Positions 35,047 through 44,435 of a stretch of 64,000 nucleotides of DNA are shown piece after piece. Numbering within the stretch: the stretch's first letter is position 1; every line of letters begins with the position of its first letter. Below the pieces are notes generated by a model. That model was not told the DNA's origin and searched no databases. It saw nothing but the letters and a program-made list of their open reading frames with translations. Both the position numbers and the translations under genes were made by a program. The DNA comes from an uncultured Lactobacillus sp. (GTDB taxonomy: Bacteria; Bacillota; Bacilli; Lactobacillales; Lactobacillaceae): positions 1 to 64,000 of the forward strand of contig CALNAJ010000029.1 in assembly GCA_937874695.1 (NCBI GenBank). The letters run 5' to 3'.

Positions 35047-37122
35047 TTATTTGACGATCAACTGGTCCAAGTCACCCAAGCCCATGGCTAAGTTCGCCAA
35101 CTTGCTGAGTTCCGTCAGACGGTTGTTCTTAACAGCTTCATTCTTGTCCATCACCATCGTGGCTTCGAAGTAAGCGGCAATCGTTGGTTGAATGTCAGCC
35201 AAGGCAGCGTACAGGTCATTCAGACCCTTGTCGGCTGCGACAGCAACTTCAGCAACGCCTTGGTCCAAGGCACCTTCGCTGTCATTTTCAAACAGCTTGG
35301 CGTTGACCGTGGCATCGGCCAATTCGGCTGGGGCCTTTTGGGCCAAACGGATAACCCGCGTCAAGGATTCGATAACGTCCTTAAAGTTGTCATCGTTGGC
35401 GTGGCTAGCCAAGATATCGGCAGCCGTGAAGAGCCGCAAGACATCGCTACTGCTTCCGTTGGTCACGGCATCGATGATATCGTGACGTTGCTTAGCGGAA
35501 CGCAAGATCTTCCGAATCCGGTCCTTGATAAAATCAACGACGGCTTGGATTTGGCTAGCTTGGTCCAGGTCTGGAGCAACCTTAGCGTCCGTTTCGGCAG
35601 CGATGAAATCACTCGCCAATTCGGCAACAGGTAAGGCCCAGTTCTGGTCTTTGGCAATCCGCACGATCCCGGTCGCCTGACGCCGCAAAGCGTAAGGGTC
35701 ATTGGACCCACTAGGAATCATCCCAGCAGCGAAGAACGTCAGGATGCTATCGAACTTGTCGGCCAGGGCCAAGACGGCACCGGGAACAGATTCTGGTAAC
35801 GCCCCATCGGCTGAGATTGGTTCGTAGTGTTCGCGAATAGCTTGGGCAACGGCAGGGTCTTCGCCGCCAAGTAAGGCGTACTTTTCACCCATGACCCCTT
35901 GCAGTTCGGCGAATTCACCGACCATACCGGTAACCAGGTCAAACTTGTAGATTTCGCTGGCACGCAGAGCGGCCTTAGTCTGTGCATCGTTTAAGTTCAG
36001 GTGCTTGGCCAAGACGGCAACGATGGCCTTTACTCGGTCCATCTTCTCTGCCATGGTACTGATCTTGTCGTGGAAGCTAACAGTCTTCAGACGGTCAACG
36101 AAGTCGGCAATCGTCTTCTTCTGGTCTTCCGTGTAGAAGAACATAGCATCTTCCAAACGTGCGGTCAGAACTTTTTCGTTTCCGGCAACCACGTTCTGCA
36201 GGTCATGATCAGTTCCGTTTCTAACAGAGATGAAGACTGGTAAAAGCTTACCATTGGCGTCACGAGCGTAGAAGAACCGTTGGTGGTCCCGCATGGACGT
36301 GATCAGCACCTCATCTGGAATCGTCAGGTACTTGTCGTCAAAGCTCCCGGCAAAGGCGGTTGGCCATTCAACCAGGTTGTTAACTTCTTCCAGTAAACCA
36401 GCGTCAACGTCGACCGTCCAGTCATTGTCGGCGGCCAGCTTGTCGATCTGTTGCTTGATCAATTGCTTACGCTTGTCGGCATCGGCAATGACGAATTGAC
36501 TGGTTAAGTTTTCTTCATAATCGGCAGCCGTGGCCAAATCAATTTCCTTACCCAAGAAGCGGTGACCGCGCGTGCTACGCCCAGTCGTCACGTCCAGGAT
36601 GCTAAATGGAATCACTTGGTCATCGAGTAAAGCAACCATCCAGCGAATTGGCCGGATATATTGGAAATGGTGGGTGCTCCACTTCATCATGGTTGGGAAG
36701 GTCATGGCCATGATGATGTCGCGCAAGCCAGCCAGTACGGAAGCAACGGGTTCACCGGCAATAAACTTGTCGACGTAGACGTATTCCGTCCCCTTGATTT
36801 CCTTAAAGGTAATGTCATCTGGTGTCAGGCCTTGACCACGGGTAAACCCAATAGCGGCCTTGCTCCAGTTACCATCAGCGTCTTGGGCAATCTTCTTAGC
36901 GGGCCCCTTGACGGATTCGCTAATATCTTCTTGCTTGTCAGCTAAACCGCTGATCAGGACGGCCAACCGGCGGGGCGTAGAGAATGGCTTGATGTCATCG
37001 TAATCCACGCGTTGTTCCTTTAAGTAGTCTGCCGTACGCTTGACCAGTTGCTTGATTGCTGGTGTGACCACGTGGGCGGGCATTTCTTCCAAACCAATTT
37101 CAAGTAAAAATGTGTGTGCCAT
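35047..37122 (-). CDS. glyS: Glycine--tRNA ligase beta subunit
   Basis: Beta subunit of the bacterial alpha2beta2 glycyl-tRNA synthetase; it mainly handles tRNA recognition. The 691-aa protein starts with the family signature LLEIGLEEMPAHVV, contains HD-like central segments and a C-terminal anticodon-binding region. The ATG overlaps the glyQ stop in a TAATG junction, so the two are co-translated and share the T-box at 38142-38400. Confidence 0.97.
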   Translation of the reverse strand: MAHTFLLEIGLEEMPAHVVTPAIKQLVKRTADYLKEQRVDYDDIKPFSTPRRLAVLISGLADKQEDISESVKGPAKKIAQDADGNWSKAAIGFTRGQGLTPDDITFKEIKGTEYVYVDKFIAGEPVASVLAGLRDIIMAMTFPTMMKWSTHHFQYIRPIRWMVALLDDQVIPFSILDVTTGRSTRGHRFLGKEIDLATAADYEENLTSQFVIADADKRKQLIKQQIDKLAADNDWTVDVDAGLLEEVNNLVEWPTAFAGSFDDKYLTIPDEVLITSMRDHQRFFYARDANGKLLPVFISVRNGTDHDLQNVVAGNEKVLTARLEDAMFFYTEDQKKTIADFVDRLKTVSFHDKISTMAEKMDRVKAIVAVLAKHLNLNDAQTKAALRASEIYKFDLVTGMVGEFAELQGVMGEKYALLGGEDPAVAQAIREHYEPISADGALPESVPGAVLALADKFDSILTFFAAGMIPSGSNDPYALRRQATGIVRIAKDQNWALPVAELASDFIAAETDAKVAPDLDQASQIQAVVDFIKDRIRKILRSAKQRHDIIDAVTNGSSSDVLRLFTAADILASHANDDNFKDVIESLTRVIRLAQKAPAELADATVNAKLFENDSEGALDQGVAEVAVAADKGLNDLYAALADIQPTIAAYFEATMVMDKNEAVKNNRLTELSKLANLAMGLGDLDQLIVK

Positions 37123-38045
37123 TATTTGGCCTCCTCATCAGCTAATAGTTTTTCCCGTAACTTGTCATCCTTGACCAACGGGAATCCACGCTTCTTCCGT
37201 TCAGCAACGAAGGCCCGCGCCACGGCACGTGCCATGTTCCGAATCCGAGAAAGGTAGCCGGCCCGTTCCGTCACGGAAACGGCGCCACGTGCATCTAACA
37301 GGTTGAAAGTGTGGCTACACTTTAAGATGTAGTCGTAAGCCGGGTGAACCAGGCCATTGGCAATCTGCTTCTTGGCTTCGGCTTCAAATTCGTCGAAGTG
37401 GCGGAGCAACATGTCTTGGTCACTTTCTTCAAAGCTGTACTTAGAGTGTTCGAATTCAGGTTCCTTGAAGATATCGCCGTACTTAACGCCATCGGCCCAT
37501 TCCAGGTCAAAGACGGAGTTGACGTCTTGGACGTAGGAAGCCAAACGTTCCAAACCATAAGTGACTTCAGAGGTCACAGGATCAACTTCCATTCCCCCAA
37601 CGACTTGGAAGTAGGTGAACTGGGTGATTTCCATCCCGTCCAACCAGACTTCCCAACCAACACCGGCACAACCCATGGATGGGTTTTCCCAGTTATCTTC
37701 AACGAAACGAATATCATGTTCCAAAGGATCGATACCCAATTCACGCAAACTGTTTAAGTAAAGTTCTTGGATGTTGTCGGGTGAAGGCTTCATGACCACT
37801 TGGAATTGATGATGTTGGTATAACCGGTTAGGGTTTTCCCCGTAACGACCATCGGCTGGTCGACGAGAAGGTTCAACGTAAGCGGCGTTCCAAGGTTCTG
37901 GACCGATTGCGCGTAAGAACGTGTAGGGACTCATGGTACCGGCCCCTTTTTCAGTATCGTAAGCTTGCATCAGCATGCAACCTTGTGCAGACCAATACTG
38001 TTGTAACTTTAAAATGATTGCTTGCATGGACAGTTTTTCTGTCAT
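37122..38045 (-). CDS. glyQ: Glycine--tRNA ligase alpha subunit
   Basis: Catalytic class II subunit that activates glycine. The 307-aa protein carries the GlyQ signatures AQGCMLMQAYDTEKGAGTM type segment at about 20-40 (in part) and RWMEPSRRPADGRYGENPNR-like AYVEPSRRPADGRYGENPNR near 55-74. The ATG at 38045 has AAGGAGG 10 nt upstream. Regulated by the glycine T-box directly upstream. Confidence 0.97.
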   Translation of the reverse strand: MTEKLSMQAIILKLQQYWSAQGCMLMQAYDTEKGAGTMSPYTFLRAIGPEPWNAAYVEPSRRPADGRYGENPNRLYQHHQFQVVMKPSPDNIQELYLNSLRELGIDPLEHDIRFVEDNWENPSMGCAGVGWEVWLDGMEITQFTYFQVVGGMEVDPVTSEVTYGLERLASYVQDVNSVFDLEWADGVKYGDIFKEPEFEHSKYSFEESDQDMLLRHFDEFEAEAKKQIANGLVHPAYDYILKCSHTFNLLDARGAVSVTERAGYLSRIRNMARAVARAFVAERKKRGFPLVKDDKLREKLLADEEAK

Positions 38046-38141
38046 GGGTGCAGTTCCTCCTTGTGTGGTTGCCAGCTTGCCTTGACCCAACGAAGCCGAG
38101 TCAATGACGAACTGATCAACCGATTAAACAAATAAGCGCGC

Positions 38142-38185
38142 AAAAAAATCCCTACGAGAATTCACTAAGGCAAATTCACGTAGGG
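38142..38185 (-). terminator. T-box terminator hairpin upstream of glyQ
   Basis: Minus strand arms CCCTACG and CGTAGGG, extended by GAATT/AATTC across bulges, followed by seven T. It competes with the antiterminator formed by the T-box sequence at 38200-38213. Confidence 0.88.
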
Positions 38186-38400
38186 ACGAATTTTAATTTC
38201 GCGGTTCCACCCTACTTCTAGTCAATGACTAGCAGCTTACTTGGAAACGACTCCGAATGTGCCAACTCGCGCTGGATTGGATTCGGCTTCCACTGCCCCG
38301 AACTCGCTAAACCAATGACACCGTGACTCTCATTCATCATAATCGACTTATTTAACTGTGTTTCATGATAGCCGTCTGGGGCGGGGATGTCAATGTGTTT
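38186..38400 (-). promoter_or_regulatory. T-box riboswitch of glyQS
   Basis: The minus strand contains the T-box core AGGGTGGAACCGCG (38200-38213), followed by the terminator and glyQ. Upstream sequence to about 38400 is the expected stem I region. I did not locate the specifier codon with certainty; the downstream genes imply glycine. It senses uncharged tRNA-Gly and then allows read-through. Confidence 0.9.
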
Positions 38401-38447
38401 CACAGAAATTCGAATTGAAATTTCCGTAATGACAGTCGGTTGTCTGC

Positions 38448-38744
38448 CTAGTCTTCTAGGTCAGCGCGCGTGATTGTCACGACCTCAGTCGTCAACCGCA
38501 CCGTATTTTCACCCTCACCGAGTGGTGCCAATAAGAGCCGACCACCCCACCCAACTTTAACTTGAATGAGCTCCAGAATCTTAATAACCTGGCCATCTTT
38601 TCGCAGCGCTGCCTCTTCGATAGCAGGATGTCGTACGAGGCTCATTTCTGGCTTGTTGATAACGATTTTGTAATGTGAACCAGATTGCGTCTGAACATTA
38701 TAAACACCGTTGACCAATGGCGATATTTCATTTACTTTTTCCAT
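38448..38744 (-). CDS. Small conserved-looking protein of unknown function
   Basis: 98-aa soluble protein with no signal peptide, membrane helix or motif that I recognise. The sequence alternates hydrophobic and charged residues, suggesting a beta-rich fold. The ribosome site is weak (GGAAAGG about 9 nt before the ATG). It lies alone between the MFS exporter and the glyQS T-box. A real small gene is likely from its codon use, but not certain. Confidence 0.55.
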   Translation of the reverse strand: MEKVNEISPLVNGVYNVQTQSGSHYKIVINKPEMSLVRHPAIEEAALRKDGQVIKILELIQVKVGWGGRLLLAPLGEGENTVRLTTEVVTITRADLED

Positions 38745-38921
38745 AAACTCGGCCTTTCCCGAAACTGATATGCCCTAAAGGTTCTCTTGTAAAAACATAC
38801 CACATTTGGCCTCTGAAAAATACGACAATCGTCTTTAGCCACTCAGCTATTATGTCAGCAACTCATTCTAATGGCTATTCATTTTCCGGCTAACAGCTTT
38901 AACCGTAAACCGACTTTCCAA

Positions 38922-40079
38922 TCAGGCCAACTTCCGCCGATTCCGCCAGTACACCACCACAAGCAGTGGTAGCGTAATCGCCATCATCGGGTAGAGCCAG
39001 ACCCACGGCAAGTAAGTCGTGATGACCCCTGCCAGCATAGGACCGAGTGTCATCCCCAGGTCAATACCAATGTAGAACGTGCTGTTAGCCAGACCACGGT
39101 CGGACTTGGGAACCAGCGTGAGCGACTTCGCCTGACAGATGGAAAACATCAGGCCGTAACCAGCGGCGAGCCCCACGGCACCCACCGCCAGCATCAGCCA
39201 ATTAGTCATATCCGTCAACCCGATAATGCCAATCAGATTACACCCTAGGCAGACCCAGAAAAATTTACCAAAGGGAATCCGGTCAAAGGCATCCCGTAAG
39301 AGTAACCGCATCGCCAACAATACCAGCGCATAGACCGGGAAGAAGGCTCCGGCTGGAATCGCAAAACCACGGTGCTCGACGTAACTCACAATATAGGTCT
39401 GGGTCGCGAAGTATGGCAGAGAAAAGAGCAGGAGAATCACAGCAACCGGGATGACTTTAGGTTGAACCAGCCGAAATTTTGGCTGCTGGGCCTTACTCTT
39501 CCGGTAATCGGGATGCGGTACACTGCGATTACCCACAAACTGAATAATGATGAGCAAAAGCGTCACGCAAATCGCGGCAACCCAGAAAACACTGCGATAG
39601 CCAAAATGGTGATAGAGATAAACACTCACCGCGGGACCAATCGCCATTCCCAAAGCGTTGGCGATACCGTAAATTCCCATACCGGCACCGATTCGGTCGG
39701 CCGGTAACAGACTGGCCATCCAAGTCGACATGCAAACGGTACATAGCGTATAGCCCAGGCCGTTCACGACCCGCCACACCATAATCAAGGGAACGGACGT
39801 GGTTAAGCCATAGCCCACGCAGGCGATAAGGATCAGAATGCCCCCAATCATGGTCAGCCGATACTTAGAGAAACGATCGGTCAGATTCCCTGCTAAGGGC
39901 CGCAAGACTAATGAAGTCAGATTCATCATCCCAGCGACGACCCCGGCTAACACACTGTTTGCCCCAACATTACTCGAGAATCCCGCAATGATCGGATTCA
40001 CCAGCATCGGACTCATCAGAAAGAAGAAGCTGGCGGCTAAAACTAATTTCACATCTTTTGTATACAAACGGGTCTTCAC
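38922..40079 (-). CDS. Major facilitator superfamily exporter
   Basis: 385-aa membrane protein with about twelve hydrophobic helices. The loop after helix 2 carries LAGNLTDRFSKYR, the MFS motif A region, which fits a drug-exporter-like family. The GTG start lies 6 bp after the marR stop codon, so the two genes are co-transcribed and the MarR regulator probably senses the exported compound. The substrate cannot be told from sequence. Confidence 0.88.
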   Translation of the reverse strand: MKTRLYTKDVKLVLAASFFFLMSPMLVNPIIAGFSSNVGANSVLAGVVAGMMNLTSLVLRPLAGNLTDRFSKYRLTMIGGILILIACVGYGLTTSVPLIMVWRVVNGLGYTLCTVCMSTWMASLLPADRIGAGMGIYGIANALGMAIGPAVSVYLYHHFGYRSVFWVAAICVTLLLIIIQFVGNRSVPHPDYRKSKAQQPKFRLVQPKVIPVAVILLLFSLPYFATQTYIVSYVEHRGFAIPAGAFFPVYALVLLAMRLLLRDAFDRIPFGKFFWVCLGCNLIGIIGLTDMTNWLMLAVGAVGLAAGYGLMFSICQAKSLTLVPKSDRGLANSTFYIGIDLGMTLGPMLAGVITTYLPWVWLYPMMAITLPLLVVVYWRNRRKLA

Positions 40080-40085
40080 ACGACC

Positions 40086-40511
40086 TCAGTTCCTTTCCAA
40101 ATTCTGGCCGACGCGATCCAGCATCGCTAAAAGTTCTTGTTGCTCGGTCGGTGTAAAGTCGGTAAACAGTGCCTGACTGGTATCTTCAATATGTGCATCT
40201 AACTGCCGGCATTTCGCAAGGCCGGCAGCCGTGAACGCTACTAGCTTGGCGCGACCATCGTTAGGATTAGGATCCAATCGTAACAACTGCCGATTAACCA
40301 GCCGCTTGACAATCATGCGGGCTGTTTGGTGGGTAACCTGCTGATGATCTTTAAAATCCGTAATCGTACTCTGCGGAAAGTCTTCAAAGAACCGCAACGC
40401 ATCGGCCTGCTCACTGGTCAACTCCAGCTGGCCCACGAATAAATTTCGCTTGTGCCGAATTCGCCGCCCCAAAATAACCAGCTTACGAGAAATCATTTGA
40501 TCACCGTTCAT
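40086..40511 (-). CDS. MarR-family transcriptional regulator
   Basis: 141-aa winged-helix regulator. The DNA-binding part includes TITDFKDHQQVTHQTARMIVKRLVNRQLL (about residues 54-82, in part) and the wing DPNPNDGRAKLVAFT. First gene of a two-gene operon with an MFS exporter. A perfect 20-bp palindrome overlapping the -10 box directly upstream is very probably its own operator, giving autorepression relieved by a ligand. Confidence 0.9.
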   Translation of the reverse strand: MNGDQMISRKLVILGRRIRHKRNLFVGQLELTSEQADALRFFEDFPQSTITDFKDHQQVTHQTARMIVKRLVNRQLLRLDPNPNDGRAKLVAFTAAGLAKCRQLDAHIEDTSQALFTDFTPTEQQELLAMLDRVGQNLERN

Positions 40512-40530
40512 GGAATCACCTCTACAGCCA

Positions 40531-40550
40531 TTATACAGCTAGCTGTATAA
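40531..40550 (-). promoter_or_regulatory. Palindromic operator overlapping the marR promoter
   Basis: Perfect 20-bp inverted repeat TTATACAGCTAGCTGTATAA. Read on the minus strand its right half supplies most of a TATAAT -10 box, with a weak -35 about 17 bp upstream. Size and position fit a MarR operator. Confidence 0.75.
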
Positions 40551-40612
40551 TTTTGAAAGGAATCGTCTCATTTTCTTCCACGCCACAGCTATGAAATGAG
40601 TCAAATTTACTT

Positions 40613-40651
40613 CCACAAAAAAGCTCAGACACCGATAATGGCATCTGAGCT
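40613..40651 (-). terminator. Terminator after recO
   Basis: Minus strand arms AGCTCAGA and TCTGAGCT around a 14-nt loop, followed by seven T. Confidence 0.88.
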
Positions 40652-40663
40652 GAATTTTTCGAA

Positions 40664-41476
40664 TTATTCCGTTGTTGAATCATCCGGCTGATTCTTCGGC
40701 GGCATCGTTAAGCGCGCCGACCAGGACTGCATCTGATCCAAGAACCGTTTGCTCTTGGGATGAACCCCAATCTGACTGTCGTAGATTTCATCCATCAACT
40801 GCCGCAAAGCATGCTCCGTTTGGAGCTTCACGCTAATCGTGTGGAGCTTGTCCAGATCAAGCACTGAGAACTGCCGCAGATAATAGATTGTCCGCTGATT
40901 CAGATGAAGCCGGCGTGGGTCCATCTGCCAATGTTGCTGACACAACAGGCCCCCGTAGCTTTCCGAATAGTCAAAGGGCAGATCATTTCTGCCACAGACC
41001 GCACAGCCTTGAAGCTGTGGCGCTACCCCGAAGGCCGGCATCAATTGGATTTCCATGATGTTGGTCACAATCGAAGCATTCACGCCATCGTCAATTAACG
41101 TTAGCGCACGCTGCACCCGGTGATACCAGTCGGGCAACGGCTGACTATCAGGAAACGCAGAATCCACCAGACTCATGATATACGTGGCGTAGGCATTTTT
41201 AAAAATGTCCGCACTGATATTCTGATACTGGCTGGTCTCCCTGGCCGTGCGGATATAGGACAAGCCGTCGTCGGCAATGTCCCCCACGTAGCTCCCCACC
41301 GTAAACGGCAGGATATCCGCAACCATCTTGAAGCCCTTCTTCTTAGCGCCCCGAACCAGAAACATTTTCTTACCGAACTCCTGCGTCAAAAACTTGATCA
41401 GGAAGTCCCGCTCGGCATAGTCGCGCCGAAACAGCAGGATGCCGTGAAAATCCGTCACATTACGTGCCACCGTCAT
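40664..41476 (-). CDS. recO: DNA repair protein RecO
   Basis: Helps load RecA onto SSB-coated single-stranded DNA in the RecFOR pathway. The 270-aa protein has an N-terminal OB fold (HGILLFRRDYAERDFLIKFL, about residues 10-29) and a C-terminal zinc site with CAVCGR (about 154-159) and LLCQQHW. The ribosome site is weak (GCGGGG). It follows era, the common Firmicutes order. Confidence 0.95.
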   Translation of the reverse strand: MTVARNVTDFHGILLFRRDYAERDFLIKFLTQEFGKKMFLVRGAKKKGFKMVADILPFTVGSYVGDIADDGLSYIRTARETSQYQNISADIFKNAYATYIMSLVDSAFPDSQPLPDWYHRVQRALTLIDDGVNASIVTNIMEIQLMPAFGVAPQLQGCAVCGRNDLPFDYSESYGGLLCQQHWQMDPRRLHLNQRTIYYLRQFSVLDLDKLHTISVKLQTEHALRQLMDEIYDSQIGVHPKSKRFLDQMQSWSARLTMPPKNQPDDSTTE

Positions 41477-41503
41477 CCCCGCTTTCTTTCAATTACTGTT
41501 GCT

Positions 41504-42409
41504 TTACAGGTCGTCCTTGCGGTAACCGTAGCTCTTCAGCAGGGTTGCCTTGTCACGCCAGTTTGGCTGGACCTTGACCCACAGTTGCAGGTAAACTTTG
41601 CTCCCCAACAAGTGTTCAATGTCACGCCGAGCCATCGTGCCAATCTTCTTGAGCATACTGCCACCCTTGCCGATCATAATGCCCTTTTGTGTAGGCCGTT
41701 CGACGATGATTGTGGCTTCGATGTGCACGTGATCTTCATCCTTTTGCTTCATACTTTCAATTTCAACAGCCACTGAGTGCGGCACTTCTTCACGGGTCAA
41801 CATGAAGATCTTTTCGCGAATCAGTTCACTAACCACGAAACGTTCTGGGTGATCGGTCACCTGATCTTCGGGATAGTACTGGGGACCGTTTGGCATCTCG
41901 TCAACCAGGTCGCCCAGGAATTCATCCACGTTATTTCCTTCAAGCGCGGAAATTGGGTAAACGGCCTTCCACGGCAGCGCCGTCTGATACTGTTCCATGA
42001 TGGCCAACAGGTCGTCCGGATGAATCTGATCGATCTTGTTGATCAACAGGTAGACCGGTGCCTTGATGCCCTTCAGGCGATCGATGATAAAGTTATCCCC
42101 GGCCCCCCGCTTTTCAGCGGCGTTGATCATGAACAGGACAGCATCGACTTCGTTCAAAGCTGACATTGCGGACTGCACCATGTAGTCCCCCAACTTACTC
42201 TTAGGCTTGTGAACCCCTGGCGTATCGATGAAGACAATCTGTGCCTCATCCGTCGTGTAGATGCCTTGAATCTTATTCCGCGTAGTTTGCGCGGTGTCCG
42301 ACATGATGGCGATCTTTTGACCGATCACGCGGTTTAAAAACGTTGATTTTCCCACATTGGGCCGGCCAACGATAGCCACGAAGCCTGATTTATAATTTGG
42401 ATTATCCAT
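41504..42409 (-). CDS. era: GTPase Era
   Basis: Small GTPase that binds 16S rRNA and aids 30S subunit maturation. The 301-aa protein has the G domain (GRPNVGKST at about 13, DTPGVHKP at about 62, NKID at about 124) and a C-terminal KH domain with the GKGGSMLKKIG motif. The ATG at 42409 is chosen because GGAGG lies 5 nt upstream; an earlier GTG would overlap that site. Confidence 0.97.
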   Translation of the reverse strand: MDNPNYKSGFVAIVGRPNVGKSTFLNRVIGQKIAIMSDTAQTTRNKIQGIYTTDEAQIVFIDTPGVHKPKSKLGDYMVQSAMSALNEVDAVLFMINAAEKRGAGDNFIIDRLKGIKAPVYLLINKIDQIHPDDLLAIMEQYQTALPWKAVYPISALEGNNVDEFLGDLVDEMPNGPQYYPEDQVTDHPERFVVSELIREKIFMLTREEVPHSVAVEIESMKQKDEDHVHIEATIIVERPTQKGIMIGKGGSMLKKIGTMARRDIEHLLGSKVYLQLWVKVQPNWRDKATLLKSYGYRKDDL

Positions 42410-42421
42410 ATTTTCCTCCAC

Positions 42422-42823
42422 TTAGAACCAACGAGCTAGCGCTGGCAGCATAACGAGTGCCCCGACAATGACGGCAAAAGTCGCGGCGAGTAAGACCCCA
42501 CCAGCGGCCACGTCCTTGGCCCGTTTCGCCAAATCGTGATAGGTCGTACCCACCACTAAGTCGACGACGGCCTCAACAATCGTATTGAGCGTTTCGGCGA
42601 TCAACACCAAGAAGATGGCGAGCACTAGCCACAACCACTCGTTTAACGTTAGTCTTAAAATAATGCCGGCAATCACCGCCAGCGTTCCCACTGCCAAGTG
42701 CTTCCGGAAATTCCGTTCGTAATGAAACAGTGCCCGCAAGCCATCCCACGCGTGGCCTAACGACTGCACGAACGCCCGGTTCTTTCCCGTCTGCTTGCGC
42801 TTATCGTTTGAGCCCATAGGCAT
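42422..42823 (-). CDS. dgkA: Undecaprenol or diacylglycerol kinase DgkA
   Basis: Small membrane kinase. In Gram-positives this family phosphorylates undecaprenol to recycle the cell-wall lipid carrier. The 133-aa protein has three hydrophobic helices and the active-site stretch AETLNTIVEAVVDLV (about residues 79-93), plus NERN-like ERNFRKH. The start is uncertain (42823 or 42817). No strong ribosome site is visible and it overlaps the end of ybeY, so translational coupling is likely. Confidence 0.92.
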   Translation of the reverse strand: MPMGSNDKRKQTGKNRAFVQSLGHAWDGLRALFHYERNFRKHLAVGTLAVIAGIILRLTLNEWLWLVLAIFLVLIAETLNTIVEAVVDLVVGTTYHDLAKRAKDVAAGGVLLAATFAVIVGALVMLPALARWF

Positions 42824-43289
42824 CGAGGATATCGGCTTGCAGCTTGAACATGACCTTCTCATCCTCTGGCTTCATGTGATCGTAGCCGTTCAGATGTAAG
42901 AAGCCGTGGACCACGAGAAAACCGAGTTCCCGTTCGTAGGAGTGGCCCAGGTATTCCGCCTGTTCTTCGACCTTATCCATGGAAACAAAGATATCACCGA
43001 TGTTTTCGGGAATCTCGGCAGCCATCTCAGGATCCATCACTAATGGAAAATCAGCGTCTTCATCCTCAGAGTCTTCAATCGCAAAACTGATGACATCGGT
43101 TGCCCGATCGACCCCGCGGTACTGCTTGTTGATGCGGTGAATGTCTTCATTGTTCATCAGCGTCACGGACATTTCGGTATTTTCGGCAAGTTCGAGATAC
43201 TTCCCGGCGTATTCCAAAACTTCTTTGATCATGTCCACGTGCTTTGCTGGCACGCCATCTTTGGTTTTATCATAAATCTCTAAATCCAT
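42801..43289 (-). CDS. ybeY: Endoribonuclease YbeY
   Basis: Metal-dependent RNase for 16S rRNA maturation and ribosome quality control. The 162-aa protein has the zinc motif HGFLHLNGYDH (about residues 129-139), the HGxLHLxGYDH signature of the family. It begins at a TAATG junction with phoH and overlaps dgkA, forming the usual phoH-ybeY-dgkA-era-recO chain. Confidence 0.96.
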   Translation of the reverse strand: MDLEIYDKTKDGVPAKHVDMIKEVLEYAGKYLELAENTEMSVTLMNNEDIHRINKQYRGVDRATDVISFAIEDSEDEDADFPLVMDPEMAAEIPENIGDIFVSMDKVEEQAEYLGHSYERELGFLVVHGFLHLNGYDHMKPEDEKVMFKLQADILDAYGLKR

Positions 43290-44275
43290 TATTTTTTAGC
43301 TCCATTTGGTTTAGTATCGTTGGCTTCGTAAGCATTAATGATGCTGGCAACGACTGGGTGCCGGACCACATCGTCAGAACTGAAAGTCACAAAGTTAATG
43401 TGTGCCACGTTCTGCAGGATGTTCTGAGCCTGAATCAACCCAGACTTGGCATTGTGCGGCAGGTCAATCTGCGAAATATCCCCGTTGACGATCATCTTGG
43501 ACCCAAAGCCCAGTCGTGTCAGGAACATCTTCATCTGCATGTTGGTCGTGTTCTGCGCTTCATCGAGAATGACGAAGGCTGATTCTAACGTCCGCCCCCG
43601 CATGTAGGCCAGCGGCGCTATTTCGATGACCCCACGATCCATCAAGCGGGTCGTATGTTCTGCCCCTAAAATAGCGTACAGGGCATCATAGATGGGCCGC
43701 AAATAAGGATCAACCTTTTCCTTCAGGTCACCGGGTAGGAACCCGAGACTTTCTCCGGCTTCCACGGCGGGACGGGTAATGATCAATTTCTCCACGTCGC
43801 CGTGCTTCAAAGCAGCCACGGCCATCACAACGGCCAGGAAAGTCTTCCCAGTCCCGGCCGGCCCAATCCCAAAGGTGATGTCGTTGTGCTTGATGGAATC
43901 AATGTATTGGCGTTGGCCAAAGTTTTTGACCCGCACGGCACGGCCCTTGGTATCCTTGATCAACGTTTCATTATAGAAGTCTTTAAAGTACGTCAACGTG
44001 CCCTTGCCCGCCATCTTCATGGCGCTGATGACATCGGCACTGTTGAGCTTGATTCCCTTGGCCAGTAGGTCGCTCATGTTGCGCAAGATAGCCAGCGTTT
44101 GATCGACCGTATCCGCGGCACCAGAGACCTTGATCACATTACCGAAAGGCTTGATTGTCACTTGCAAACCTTCTTCAAGGATCGTGACGAACTGATCCTG
44201 TGCTCCCAGTAAAGCAACCTCATCTTCAGGCCGGGCCAAGATATATTCTTTTTCAATCGTTGTGTTTTCAGTCAA
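43289..44275 (-). CDS. phoH: PhoH-like ATPase (YbeZ type)
   Basis: 328-aa ATPase related to superfamily I helicases; it works with YbeY in RNA metabolism. Walker A is GPAGTGKT (about residue 137) and Walker B is FVILDEAQN (about 230). The start is TTG with GGAG 9 nt upstream. It is translationally coupled to ybeY. Confidence 0.95.
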   Translation of the reverse strand: MTENTTIEKEYILARPEDEVALLGAQDQFVTILEEGLQVTIKPFGNVIKVSGAADTVDQTLAILRNMSDLLAKGIKLNSADVISAMKMAGKGTLTYFKDFYNETLIKDTKGRAVRVKNFGQRQYIDSIKHNDITFGIGPAGTGKTFLAVVMAVAALKHGDVEKLIITRPAVEAGESLGFLPGDLKEKVDPYLRPIYDALYAILGAEHTTRLMDRGVIEIAPLAYMRGRTLESAFVILDEAQNTTNMQMKMFLTRLGFGSKMIVNGDISQIDLPHNAKSGLIQAQNILQNVAHINFVTFSSDDVVRHPVVASIINAYEANDTKPNGAKK

Positions 44276-44435
44276 ATACGGTGGCTCCTTTGTTTTTAGT
44301 TAGTGTCTAATAGTCAAATTTTAGCATACTGCCGGGGATTGTAAAAGGATTCCGCGCGAAAAGCCAGGAGAAGCGGTAATAACTGCCGCTAATCACCGGT
44401 CCAGACCAGTCTTATTGTGGGTAACTCCACCGCTT

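Noticed and set aside
38218..38403. Small minus-strand open frame upstream of glyQ
   Set aside because: It falls inside the T-box leader, which fully explains the sequence.
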